From NCBI GenBank assembly GCA_021399435.1, contig JAJTUP010000004.1, positions 1,178,001 to 1,242,000 of the forward strand: DNA of 64,000 bases, in the 5' to 3' direction. This document shows, one piece after another, positions 1 through 11,313 of this stretch. Every line of letters begins with the position of its first letter. The first letter of the stretch is position 1. Both the position numbers and the translations under genes were made by a program. Origin of the DNA: Diaporthe sp. PMI_573 (taxonomy: Eukaryota; Ascomycota; Sordariomycetes; Diaporthales; Diaporthaceae). Under the pieces are notes generated by a model, which had not been told where the DNA came from, did no database searches, and was given only the letters and a program-made list of their open reading frames with translations.

Positions 1-233
1 AGTTTGAGCTGATTCTCGACTCGGGTGAGGTTCGAATCATGCGGCAAGGGGACGTCAGTATCAACCGCGGCGGCGCCCACACCTGGCGAAACATCACGGG
101 CAACGGCACTATGCCCGGCCGTATGATCTACGTGCTTGTGGGTTCCAAGCCAATAGTCACGGCTAAAGGCGAGGAACTCGGCCAACATCTCGCTGAGTTG
201 GCACCCTACTACAAAGATGAGAAGCAAGATTGA
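1..233 (+). CDS. Cupin-domain protein, C-terminal part (5' end outside window)
   Basis: The open frame enters from the left edge (codons start at base 3) and stops at 233, giving about 76 residues. They read like the second half of a cupin_2 beta-barrel: an acidic strand (ELILDSGEVRIM), then the turn RQGDVSINRGGAHTWRN with the metal-site-type histidine in GGAHTWRN, and a final strand. Small cupin proteins of this shape are common tailoring or folding partners in fungal polyketide clusters, and this one lies 2.5 kb from the PKS and converges on the SDR gene. The fold is supported by the motif; the reaction is not known. The start and any introns lie outside the window. Confidence 0.72.
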   Translation, partial: FELILDSGEVRIMRQGDVSINRGGAHTWRNITGNGTMPGRMIYVLVGSKPIVTAKGEELGQHLAELAPYYKDEKQD

Positions 234-440
234 ACTATGAGCTTGGGCCGGTGACTTGTAACTGGTGGAATTGTATCAAACCCACTTGAATATCTCTAGC
301 TCCTAGTACTCGGAAAGAAAATATTTCAGGGCAATCAGTATTGTTCCCTTACTCACACATGTTGTAACGAGCATGGTGCCTAAGCGATAATGACATCAAT
401 CTTTGAAACAATCCCTGAAATTACTCAGGTACTGAGGTCT

Positions 441-1905
441 CTACTTCGTTTTGCGCCCATCCCTCAGAAATCTCTGCTGCAATTTTCCAAGTCCAAACAT
501 GGCCCAAAATATACGATCCTGTATTTTGAACAGTTAGAGAGAAGTCTACCAATAATTCCGAGGCCTGTGCTGGAAGATTATCGTACCCATATGGTGCGCC
601 AGGCAAAGGTAGTGAGTATGCGAACTGACAGAGTAGCTTTGCCGTACCAGAACCATGCCGGGGGTGCTGGTTTCAGACTCTGAGCCACGATGTTCCTCGC
701 GTAATCGAAACGGTCAGTGGTATCTGTCGTAGTGTTACCGAGGCAATCAGTCCTCGGGAGATCGAGTCTTGCGAAGGGAGCTTACTAGGAGTTCGTTGAA
801 CATGCTGCGTGAATGCTTCAGCAAGCGGGGCATAATATGAATCTGGGCGCCGTAGGTCAGCTTTCAGGGCTGTTAAGTCTCAGTACAAGGTCAGTTTTGA
901 TGCATTAGACGAACCTCGTGGAAGTTTCCTGTCCATGTCCCTCCTCAGAATGTTGGTGCCGACTTCACCAGATATGATCTTGTGCCGTTTATTAGCTAGG
1001 GGTGCGCGATTCGCGATTGGCGATTCGCGACACATGTCACATACCGTGAGGACTTTGACACTACGGTCGTGAAATTAGACAAGTTAGCCGGGGCAAAACT
1101 CTATGCCGAGATGATCTCTGGAACGCACCCTAAAGGCGCCATCTCCACCCGCAAAGTGTTTGACCAATGCTGGAGAGCAGCCTTGCTGGCATTGTACGAT
1201 GCGCCGTACACGTAAGGAACGATGCCACCTATTGAGCCGATATTTACAACGACCCCTCCTGAGCGGATCAAAAAGTCATGGAAGTGATGCACCATGCGCA
1301 TGGGCCCAAAGACGTTGACATCGAACATGCGCTGCACTTCGGTCACGTCTGTGTCGATGGCTGTCATGGTATATGCTAGGAGGACAAAGTCTCAGAGTCA
1401 TGGGTACTCAGGTGGCCTCACGGCATTTGGACAGTACGAAGACGACTCACCTATTCCCCTGGATATTTTCAATGGGTTAAGTCAGTCAAAATTCGAGGGT
1501 CAACTTGAAATGCCCAACGGATTCTCAAATCCTCTCTCTCGCAGTCCAGCGGAACTCACGCATTATTGACTAGGACCTCGAGTGATCCACCTGTAAGCTC
1601 GAGGACCTTTCCTTTCAGCTCAACAACTGACTCCTCTCGAGTCACATCCAGATAGTAGCACGTGATGCCAGCCTGGACGAGGTGCTCGTTACGCTCTGAG
1701 GGAAGAACAGTAGCAATGGGATGCAGGCCGCACAGAGCATACTGCTTGACAAGAGCCTCACCAATGCCTCCCTGGCCGCATCTAGTTATGTCAGCGTGGC
1801 CACGTTGTGGTTATTCCATCCACCATTTCACACGGGGCAGCGGATGCCCTACGGACAGCATTGAACTCACCCGGTGACCAAAGCGTATTTGCGTGTTTCT
1901 GGCAT
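441..1905 (-). CDS. Short-chain dehydrogenase/reductase, Ayr1-like, nine exons
   Basis: Joining nine exons (1905-1871, 1781-1560, 1458-1451, 1375-1129, 1060-1045, 978-915, 860-786, 723-587, 518-441) gives 882 bp, 293 residues, the usual size for NADPH-dependent 1-acyldihydroxyacetone-phosphate-reductase-like SDRs. Seen in the product: a cofactor motif TGCGQGGIG at 11-19 that only forms across intron 1, NNAG near 86, catalytic Ser136, and Tyr149-x3-Lys153 (YNASK). The C-terminus (WFWYGKAT, then DRIFWAMFGLGKL) is typical of the Ayr1-like group. Exon 3 is only 8 nt and exon 5 only 16 nt; both are needed for the conserved NNAGIAYTMTAID and MAPLGVKVLTIISG runs. Intron 6 has a second possible acceptor 9 nt upstream (exon from 869). 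It is transcribed divergently from the PKS, so a ketone reduction or alcohol oxidation on the polyketide is plausible; a lipid role is the alternative. Confidence 0.85.
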
Positions 1906-2742
1906 GGTGCTGCAGTCCTTCCTTCAACAAAAGTTGTAAGTTCATGGAGGACTTTGAAGACGACGGGTTAGGATTGTGGAATTCCAAGACTGAACGTTCA
2001 TACATGGACATGATCGAGCGCTTACCTAAGTACCAAATGCGTCTCTTTGCTTTACAACTTTGCATTGCAGTCATTGAACTTGGCAACTGAAGCCTTGGCA
2101 ATACCTCTCGATTGCTGGTGTGGGGCTGGAGAAGGTGGGAAGGATTTCCTAAACACACCCTCCCACTTCTCCCCCTCCTTCGACTTCCAAGGCTGTCATG
2201 TCGCACCGCATCAACATGCAAGTTCAATGCTGTACCCCTCCTTCGGATCAAAGTACGGTTCAGGGGTACCAGCAAGTCACAAAGTTGGCCGGTACATCCA
2301 ACCGCCAACTTCCTTGGCGGGCATAGGTTTATTGCACAAAGTCCGACGCTGATCCTGGTGTTACCTGCAATATAATCAGTCGGGTCACACATTGTAGGAT
2401 TCAGCAAGAAGTGCTCATGTCCCAGACACAATCGCAATACATGGCCTTATACCAGACAACGATGGTGGAAGAAGGGGGTGATGATCTCAGCATTGCAGGC
2501 AGCACCTTGAGAGCGCTCGTCCGGAACGTAGATGGATTGCACCATGAACGCGCCACAAGATAGCTCGTAGCGACCAGTAAAGCTGTTCTGATCCATCTCC
2601 CGTGATTATGCTGATATACTGGCCAACTCCTACCAACCAGGAATTACATGATTATCCTGACACAATATCTCCCCAAGCTCAAGCATAGGCAGTCAGTAAA
2701 AGAAGGAGTACCGCGCTATCAAATTCTTCCGAGTCTTTCATC
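1906..2742. other. Divergent promoter region between SDR and PKS
   Basis: This 837 bp spacer separates two genes that start outward, so it probably drives both. It contains the inverted repeat described separately. On the minus strand a 208-codon open frame (2437-1811) is arginine- and serine-rich with no recognisable domain and overlaps SDR exon 1, so I do not accept it. A second minus-strand stretch starting at an ATG at 2596 reads MDQNSFTGRYELSCGAFMV and onward for about 48 codons before a possible GT donor; I cannot connect it to a convincing second exon. Confidence 0.5.
2302..2320. promoter_or_regulatory. Inverted repeat CCGCCAA-N5-TTGGCGG, candidate regulator site
   Basis: A perfect 7-bp inverted repeat with a 5-bp spacer (CTTCC) sits about midway in the SDR/PKS divergent promoter, 423 bp before the PKS start and 397 bp before the SDR start. 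Dyads of this size are typical binding sites of dimeric regulators such as Zn2Cys6 factors of secondary-metabolite clusters. The repeat is seen directly; the role is inferred. A chance palindrome cannot be excluded. Confidence 0.35.
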
Positions 2743-5700
2743 ATGGGTAGCACCCAGGCCAGCAGCGGTGGTGATAGTGACCCTGCGTGTATCGTCGGCA
2801 TGGGTATGTAGACTCAATTTCTTGTCATAAGCCATATATCTTTGTTGCTCAAATACTAACCATGGGATAGCATGCAGACTGCCAGGTGGAATTAATTCAA
2901 CCTCTGGGCTCTGGGAGTTCCTAATGCGAAAAGGATGCGCGCAGGGCCCAGTCCCGGCACAACGCTTCAACCAGGACGGGTTTTACAACGCCGGCGGCAG
3001 CACCCACGGGGGTCTCATGGATGTGGCCGGGGGTTACTTCCTCGATGAGGATGTACGAGCGTTTGATAATGCCTTTTTCGGCATTCACAATCTCGAGGCT
3101 GCCTCTATGGACCCACAGCAGCGCAAATTACTCGAGATCGTGTATGAGTGCCTTGAGAACGCTGGCGTCTCGCTGGACAAAGTCTCGGGCACCAACACCG
3201 GCGTTTTCGTTGGAAATTTCACTTTGGATCATCAGACCATGCAGTCGCGCGATATAGATGCCATCCATCGTTTTTCGGCCACTGGGTGTGGGACTACCAT
3301 CTTGGCAAACCGGATCAGCCATGTGTTCAACCTCCAGGGACCAAGGTGAGCTTTTCAATTGGGAGAAATAATGTCTAACTTGGTTTTACACATCGACCTC
3401 TGTTCCTTATTTCTATTCGAGTCCGGTGGAGCATGAAACTAATTGTCACCTCGTAGTCTCACCCTCGATACAGCATGCTCCTCGTCTCTCTATGCATTGC
3501 ACAGTGCCGTTGGGGCTTTGGATGCCGGAGACTGTGACGCCGCAGTCGTCGCGGCTGTCAACCTGATCATGTCGCCTGAGCAGTGTATAGCCGCTGCCAA
3601 GAGTGGTGTGCTGTCGCCCACCGGAACCTGCCACACTTTTGATGTTGAGGCAGACGGTTACGGCAGAGCAGAGGGGATGAATGCCATCTACCTCAAGCGG
3701 CTGTCGAGTGCTATCAGAGACAATGATAAGATATGGGCTGTTGTTCGCGGAACAGCGGTCAATGCGTGAGTTCCTGCCCAGATGGGTCCCCTGATATCGT
3801 GGTAGCTGAGTCTGTGTCCGTCTCTAGAAATGGCAAAACACCTGGAATCACCCAGCCCAGTGCTTCCCTTCAGGAAACTGTGATCCGGAAAGCCTACTCA
3901 AAGGCTGGTCTTGATTTCGCTGATAGCGACTACGTGGAATGTCATGGGACAGGGACTCCCGTTGGTGATCCCATTGAGGTCGATGCTCTTAGTCGTTGTT
4001 TTACAAGGCCGGCAAAGACACAGCCTTTGCTCATAGGGTCTGTAAGTTGATACTACACGACCTCGCAACGACCCGAGAAATTGTTTGCTGACTTATGGGA
4101 TACATGCAAGTCCAAGCCCGGTTTAGGCCATAGCGAAGCAGCCAGTGGACTGACAGCCCTGATCAAAGTCGCACTGGCTCTTGAACACGGGAAAATCCCA
4201 CCCACATACGGCGTTGGGAATCTCAATCCAACGCGTGAGTTAGGCTACCAAAGGACATGTATCTTTGTTATAATAACAGTAGAAGCTGACAGAACGTTCC
4301 ATGCAGTCAGACTAGACAGCCTGAATATGAAGGTTGTCACTGACGCCGAGGACTGGCCGCGAGAGCTCCGCAGAGCCAGTGTCAATGCCTTCGGATACGG
4401 TGGAGCGAATGCTCATGCCATCCTCGAAGGGCCCGGCAGCTATCTGGGGTTTAGTCTCCAGAGTAATGCCGGCTCTTCGTGCCATACTACTATCCACGGG
4501 GATACTTTTGTACTTCCCGTGTCTGCAGCTTCATCCAGATCGCTGGAGACACGCATCAGCCAGATCCGAGATCTGGTCGAGACAGGAGACCGCTGCATTT
4601 TAGAGAGACTGGCTTACACCTTGGGCGAGCGAACATCTCACCTGAGCGCCAGGAGTGTCTTATACGCGAAGTCCGGGCGACCAGACAAGAATCCTGAGAT
4701 CTTGAATCTCAACGATGAACCGGAGATTGCCGGGACCATGGGGCTTGCCTTGCCTGTTGCCATGGTTTTTACAGGGCAGGGAGCTCAATACGCAAACATG
4801 GGCAGGGATCTTCTTCTCGGGAATGAAGTATTCCGCAGATCAATTCGCAATCTGGACTGCAGTTTACAGACTCTGCTGCCTCCTGAACATGTGCCCCAAT
4901 GGACCCTGGAGAGCGCACTTCTCGAGCCTCCCGAAGTCAGTCGGGTACACCAGGCTATCAGAAGCCAGCCTCTCTGCACAGCTATCCAAATTGCTCTCGT
5001 CGACCTGTTTCATAGTTGGGGTATCAACGCCTGTGCCGTCGTCGGTCATTCATCTGGCGAGATAGCTGCCGCGTATGCCGCTGGCTTGTTGAGCGCTCCG
5101 CAGGCCATCACGGTTGCTTATTTTCGAGGGTGGGCAGTTGACAAGATGACCAGAAAGGGAGCGATGATAGCAGCTGGGGTCCACGCCGACGTGGCCAGGG
5201 CTCTCATCAAACAGGCTCGTCTTGACAGCGAAGTTTCGATTGCTTGTATCAACTCGCCGGAAAGTGTTACATTGAGTGGCACGATAGATGGAACTGATCA
5301 CCTGATGACTGAAATACAGAAGCTGGGAAAGTTCGCTCGCAAGCTCCGCACGGGAGAGCGGGCCTATCATTCTGTGATGATGGAAGAGGTGGGCCAACTC
5401 TACGAAGATTTGCTCACACCACATCTCGCCTGCAAGTGCGAAGAAAAACCAAAAGGGGGCCTGACAGCACAGATGTATTCGTCGGTGCAGAAGGGGTCTG
5501 AAAGTGATGCTTTGGTCATCGGCAGGGAGTCAATGTCAACAAGGTATTGGCGACAGAACCTCGAGCAGCCTGTCCAATTCTCCCTTGCACTCAGCACGCT
5601 CTTGGGCAGATACAAGAAGGTGCATCTAGTCGAAGTAGGACCGCATCCATCACTCAAGGGGCCGGTGCAGCAGGTCCGTTCGCATTTGAACCGCGATCAT

Positions 5701-8700
5701 CTCTCAGTGCCATACTCTTACACGCTCATCAGAGACAGTAACTCCGATCTCTGCATGAAGCAGCTAAGTGGTAACTTCTTTCTCCGCAACCATTCCTTGT
5801 CGTGGAACAATGTCAACTGCATCAGAATGCCAAGCCTTCCAACCAATCTTCCACCATATCCTTGGGATTACTCGTCCGGCCTGCTTTGGCATGAACCGCG
5901 CGCCAGCATCGAGCTTCGCAACCGAAGCTATCCACGACATGAGCTGCTTGGGTCGCAGCAAGTCGGCGGCAATGGTATTGACTGGGCATGGAGAAACGTG
6001 TGTAGCCTAAGTGAAGTTCCTTGGCTCCGTGACCACAAGTTAGAGAGCCAAATTGTCTTCCCAGCATCATGTTACCTCGCTATGGCAATCGAGGCTCTTT
6101 CACAGATTCAATCAACTACTCCGGGAGTGACAGCACCATTCGAATTCCGCCACGTCAGCATCAGTACCGCTCTTATAGTCCCTGATGAAGAGAGCAGGGA
6201 GGGCGTGGAGTTGCACACTACTTTGCGGGCCCGCGGAATTTCTAGAAGCAGCATCTCGAAAGATTGGCACGAGTTCTCCATATCTTCGTTTGCAAGCGGA
6301 AAGGCCACCATGCACTGCTTGGGGAGCATCCGGATCATACACAGTTCGAGTTGCGTCACGTCTGCCGAGACCAACATCATCGCCAATCCCGAAGGATTTG
6401 AGGAGTGGCCAAATATGAGTATCTGGTACAACAGATTTGCAAGTTCGGGCCTTAAGTTCGGGCCCAGCTTCCAATCTGTGGAAAGGCTGCAGACCGATAA
6501 TTTCAGGGCTCGTTGCGAGGCAAAGGCTACCACCCGTCTGGTGCCAGCTGCTTCAGAGGGGCTCGACAAACCTCGCTACCAAATTCATCCTATCACCATT
6601 GATGCGTGCATCCAGGTCGCCATCATGGGCTCCGGGGCGGGGGATGTGAGTGAGACTCATGTCTACCTGCCTGTATTCATTGATGAGTGCCGCGTCTATC
6701 CTGCAGTCTCAGATGATTGCCATGCACTGGGTCTCGTGCAGGCTAAATCGACCAAGACAAGTCCCTCGACGCGAAGGATGACGTCTTCTCTCTGGTCCGC
6801 AGAATCGGCTTCAAAACCACTCCTCTATCTACAAGGTGTCCGTGTCACTCAATATAAAGCTGGGCTTTCCCAAGCGCCCACTGTCCCCCGTCAACCCTGT
6901 CTAAAAGTGCGTTGGAAGCCTGACATTCGGCACGTGGACACCAAAACTGCTCAAGAAATGGATAGATATATCACAGAATTCGTAGCCCGGGGCCGAGATG
7001 CACATACGGAGCTGGCCGAAGACGAGGGTCTGGTTGGTATGGGTGCTCTGGTAGACCTCACCGGGCACTTGAATCCACGAATACGCATCTTGGAGCTCAG
7101 AGATGACGCCCGGTGCAGGGCGGGCGATCTATTAAAGTTCCTTGGAGATGGTACCGGATTCCGACGCTGCAAGTCATGGGATTCCGGTAGCGTTGATGAC
7201 GCTGGATCGATACAGGTGCAGGCCAGCCACAACGGAGTGAAGAAATTTCCCGAAAGCCCCTTCGACGTGCTCGTTGTCCACACGTCACAAGACATATGGA
7301 GTTGGATGGATCAAGCGGATTCTTGCATTTCTGACCAAGGTCTCATCATCGCTCGAAACACCGCCACTGCGGTGGAATCTCTCCGACGGCATCGGTTCAT
7401 CGTGACCGAGTTCCCTGGCAGCCGAGTCATACTGGCCTCCCGTGAACGACAAGAGGGAGAAACTAAGACTACAGGTCTTGACGCAATTCTTGTGGTAAGA
7501 AGATGAATAGAATACGTCACGATCTTCGTGTTTGGATATAAACTAACAAGCAACGACTTTGCCAGGTCTACAATCCGTCTTCAGCCGTGATCGAATTTGC
7601 TGAAGCCCTGAGGAGATATTTGGAACACGAAGGTGGTGTAGCAAGAGCAAATATTGTTGCGATCCACCAAATCGAAAGCGTCCAGCCCCAAAGTCAGACA
7701 ATATGCATATCTCTGCTCGAGATGGAGCATCCATTCCTAGCATGCATGGGACAACGAGATATGGACTGTCTACGGTACATCACTGACACAGTAGCGAATA
7801 TCCTATGGCTGTCTGGTGCGAGAATGTTGGGAAGAGATCCCATTCCTGACCTTGGACTCTCTAACGGGTTCTCCCGCGCACTCATGCTTGAACAGCCGTC
7901 TCTCAAATTCATCGTCCTAGATATAGGTCCAGTTGCGCATCATGAAACTACGCTATATGCAAATATCGCTCAAGTCGCCAAAGATTCCTTTCTCATGCAT
8001 AGAAAAGAGGTAGACAAGGAGCTTGTCCACAAAGATGGACTCCTCTATATCAGCCGCTTCGACCCCGACTTCGACATGAACTCGGCTTTCCGCCGCCGTC
8101 TAGGAACGCAGGAAAGAATCGTGAAGTCCAAGCTATCTACAGCTCGTCCAGCCAAGCTGGTACTGGGGAGCAACGGCGGCGGTGACACCATACACTTCGA
8201 AGAGCTGCGAGAACCAGTCTCTGAGACGCCAAATGGGTTCATCGACGTGCTTGTCAAGGCCGTAAGTCTCAATCCTAAGGACATATACGCACTACAGGGC
8301 CGACTGGAGACTCGAGGCGCAACGACGGCGCTGGAATTCAGCGGCGTGGTGACCACAGTGGGCCCGGACGTCAATCACCTGAAGCCCGGGGACAACGTGG
8401 TCGCGGGGATGCCCTGTTCTTTCGCGACCTCTCAGCGAGTACCAGTCTGGGCCGCTCACAAAATGCTGCCCGGGGAGAAGCACACTGTTATGTGCACCTT
8501 GCCGACCATCTACGGCACCGCCCTTTACGCATTAGTCCATCGAGCCCACCTGCGTACAGGCGAGTCCATTCTGATCCACGGTGGCGCGGGCGCCTTCGGC
8601 TTCGCGGCTATCACAATAGCGAAGAGGATCTTGGGCACCGCTGCCAACATCTATACCACGGCCGGGTCAGAGACTAGGAAGAGATTCATAGCGGACAAAT

Positions 8701-10563
8701 TGGGCATCCTAGTATCGAACATTTTCCACTCGCGCACGACTTCCTTCGCTGCAGACATCAAGGCTGCTTCAAAGGGGCATGGTGTGGACGTCGTCGTCAA
8801 CTTTCTGACCGGTGACCTCCTGCAGGCCAGCTGGGAGTGTTTGGCTCAGTTCGGCCGGTTCGTCGAGATTGGCAAGCGGGACCTCCTCGATGCTGGGAAG
8901 CTGGACATGCACGTGTTCCTGCGGAATGCGACCTTCACAGCCTTCGACTTCAGTGATTTGTATTACCGGCAAATGGAGCATAATGACTGTATTTTCTCCA
9001 GGTATGTGACCTGGGGCATTAACAATGGTGGAGTTTGGACAGGGATTGTGACTGAACCCAAATCATTAGCTTGCTCACTGAGATGTTCGATTTGTACCGA
9101 TCTGGCGATATCGAAGCTCCCCCTATCACCACATTTCCTGCAGCCGAGGTTGCAGAGGCATATCGTCACTTCTCTTATGAGAATCGGCTTGGGAAGGTTG
9201 TCATCTCATTTGAGGATGAAGAAAGCGAAATTCCGGTACATCATCTCAATATTCAGAACCTGCTTTTCGCAGTGTTTAAAACGCCAAGCGCTGACAATCT
9301 CCTTAGCTTGCACCTTCGCGATATATGACATTGTTTGACCCCCGAAAGGTATATTTGATGATAGGCTGCCTTGGAGGGCTTGGACGCAGTCTGAGCCGCT
9401 GGATGGTCGCTCGGGGAGCTCGCAAATTCGTCTTCCTTGGCAGATCAGGCTGTGACAAGCCAACCGCAAGAGAACTCATTTCTCGTCTTCAAGCAAGCGG
9501 AGCCATCGCGAAGGTTGTTCGTGGTGACGTGAGCAACCGTTGCGATGTCGATAAGGCCGTTGCAGCGTGCCTCGGCCTCGGGGATCGTCTGGGGGGCGTT
9601 GTGCAAGCTGCCATGGGACTTCACGAAGCTTTGTTTGCCCGGATGACGAGTGAACAGTGGCAGAAAGCTGTGCGGCCCAAGTGGAAGGGCACGTGGAATC
9701 TACATCGTTCACTCGAAGGCTACGACAAGGACCTTGACTTCTTCCTACTAACCTCGTCGCTGTCAGGCAGCGTAGGCACGGCAACTGAGAGTAACTATTG
9801 TGCAGCGAATGGATTCCTGGACGCTTTTGCTCGGTGGCGTCGTACCCAAGGTAAACCAGCTGTCTCAGTCGGCCTCGGGATGATCTCGGAAGTCGGCTAT
9901 TTACACGAACATCCCGAAGTAGAAGCTTTGCTTCTTCGCAAAGGCATACAGCCTCTAAAGGAGGCAGAATTCCTTCAGATCATTGACCTTGCTCTGAGCT
10001 CGGTGGGAGATGGGTTGACATCGACTTACGATGACAAGTTTGGGTCAGCGCATATTCTGACGGGCTTAGAGCCACTTGGGTTTCGCCAGTTGGTCGAGAA
10101 TGGTTTTGATGTCAACTTCAGCTCTTCCGAAGATCCCAGGTTGGCAATTCTAACAGCAGCGTTTGCGGCTGAACGGGGCGCAGAGCAGGAGAAATCAGAA
10201 TCAAGCAAAGCAAAGCGAGGGGTGCTTGCGACAGCAGCACGCTGGTGGAACAGCGTGCCGACTCATGCCATGGGGCTGCTTGAGTCCCAGGCCGACGCCG
10301 ACTCCCTGCAAGATGCCATCCTGAGGCTCGTTAGGAAACGCTTTTCCAGCCTCATCCTCACACCGGTCGATCAAATAGATGATGGTAGGGCGCTAGCCCG
10401 ATTTGGTGTGGATAGCATGATTGCTTCTGAGCTTCGAACTTGGTTCTGGACGGCATTTAAGGTCGACGTGCCGTTCCTTGATATTCTGAGTCCTGACAAA
10501 ACCTTGAGCAGTCTAGCCGACTTTGTTGCAACGCGCTTCTTGGATGGCTCGGAGTTCGCATAA
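2743..10563 (+). CDS. Highly reducing type I polyketide synthase
   Basis: Nine exons (2743-2803, 2871-3345, 3457-3765, 3828-4041, 4111-4234, 4307-7494, 7566-9001, 9070-9235, 9307-10563) join to 7230 bp, 2409 residues. Domains in order: ketosynthase with DTACSSS (Cys186), ECHGTGT and GHSEAASG (His360); acyltransferase with GHSSGE (Ser643); dehydratase with His971 and Asp1160 (HPITIDACIQ); a shortened methyltransferase-like segment around 1270-1440 whose expected SAM motif reads ILELRDDARC and lacks the glycines; psiKR around 1458-1650; enoylreductase (HGGAGAFGFAA near 1795); ketoreductase (GCLGGLGRS at 2011, SNYCAANGF); ACP with GVDSM (Ser2361). There is no thioesterase or reductase at the end, as usual for fungal HR-PKSs. 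It condenses malonyl units and can reduce each beta-carbon fully; C-methylation is unlikely. Release probably needs a partner enzyme or a nucleophile. The product cannot be deduced. Confidence 0.95.
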
Positions 10564-11313
10564 CTTATAGCATAAGCTGCGATGAGCTGAAGACCTATGG
10601 GCATATGAAGTTGGAAATGAATAGCAAAAAGAATGTTTTAATACCATAGTCTGACTTGATGTGCGCGGTGGCTCTACTGACATTTCACATGGTCTCGATT
10701 CTAGGTTGTCGTCTCCCCTACCAACAAGACTTGTGATCGTCTGCTCGCTGCACTCGCCACCTACTATCTAGTAAAAGTCTATCTGGAGTAGTGAGCACTA
10801 AGATCTATTATCCGTGGAGTTCTTGTGACCCTTGTCCACCCAAATACAAGCCCCTCACGGGTTGTACAATGTACGAGAAGGCCAGCATCACATGGCAAGC
10901 CTGGAACACGGCAAAGTCCGAGCCTGCGAACATGCCTATCACGTTAAAATGACCCCCATGCCCTGCAAACTCAGTGTATGTTGTCAAGCCAATAGATTGT
11001 TTTCGTATGCAGTCATCATACGCCAAGAGTCCGAGCAGCCTGCCCGTTTAAGCGACATGTAAGAAGAATTCTTGGACGAGACGATACGGCAATAAGGCGC
11101 GAGAAATGCGGGTCCTGCCGCACCCACACTGTGATCAATGTCAATTCTTATGAGACTTTACGGCTCAGAGATGGCCGAGGAGGTAAATATAAGCCTAGGT
11201 GCTATTCACGTTTGTATTGGTTCACAACGAGCTCGCATGTGCTTCAGTTTCTCCGACTAAATCTAACCTCGATCTGTGAGCTGTGACGTCTGGAAGCTGC
11301 CCCTTCACCGGCG
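10564..11313. other. Intergenic region with GMC promoter
   Basis: No gene is supported in these 750 bases. A TATA-like stretch (TAAATATAA, about 11184-11192) lies some 120 bp before the GMC start codon and is a plausible core promoter. Short open frames on both strands have no recognisable content. Confidence 0.5.

Noticed and set aside
390..683. 97-codon plus-strand frame near the left edge
   Set aside because: It is the shadow of SDR exons 8 and 9, whose minus-strand translation matches the conserved SDR tail.
1811..2437. 208-codon open frame on the minus strand
   Set aside because: Arginine- and serine-rich, no domain, and it overlaps the first exon of the SDR in another frame; the SDR model explains the coding signal there.
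6108..6569. Long antisense frames inside the PKS, glycosyltransferase and HET genes
   Set aside because: Codon-bias shadows of the real genes on the other strand.
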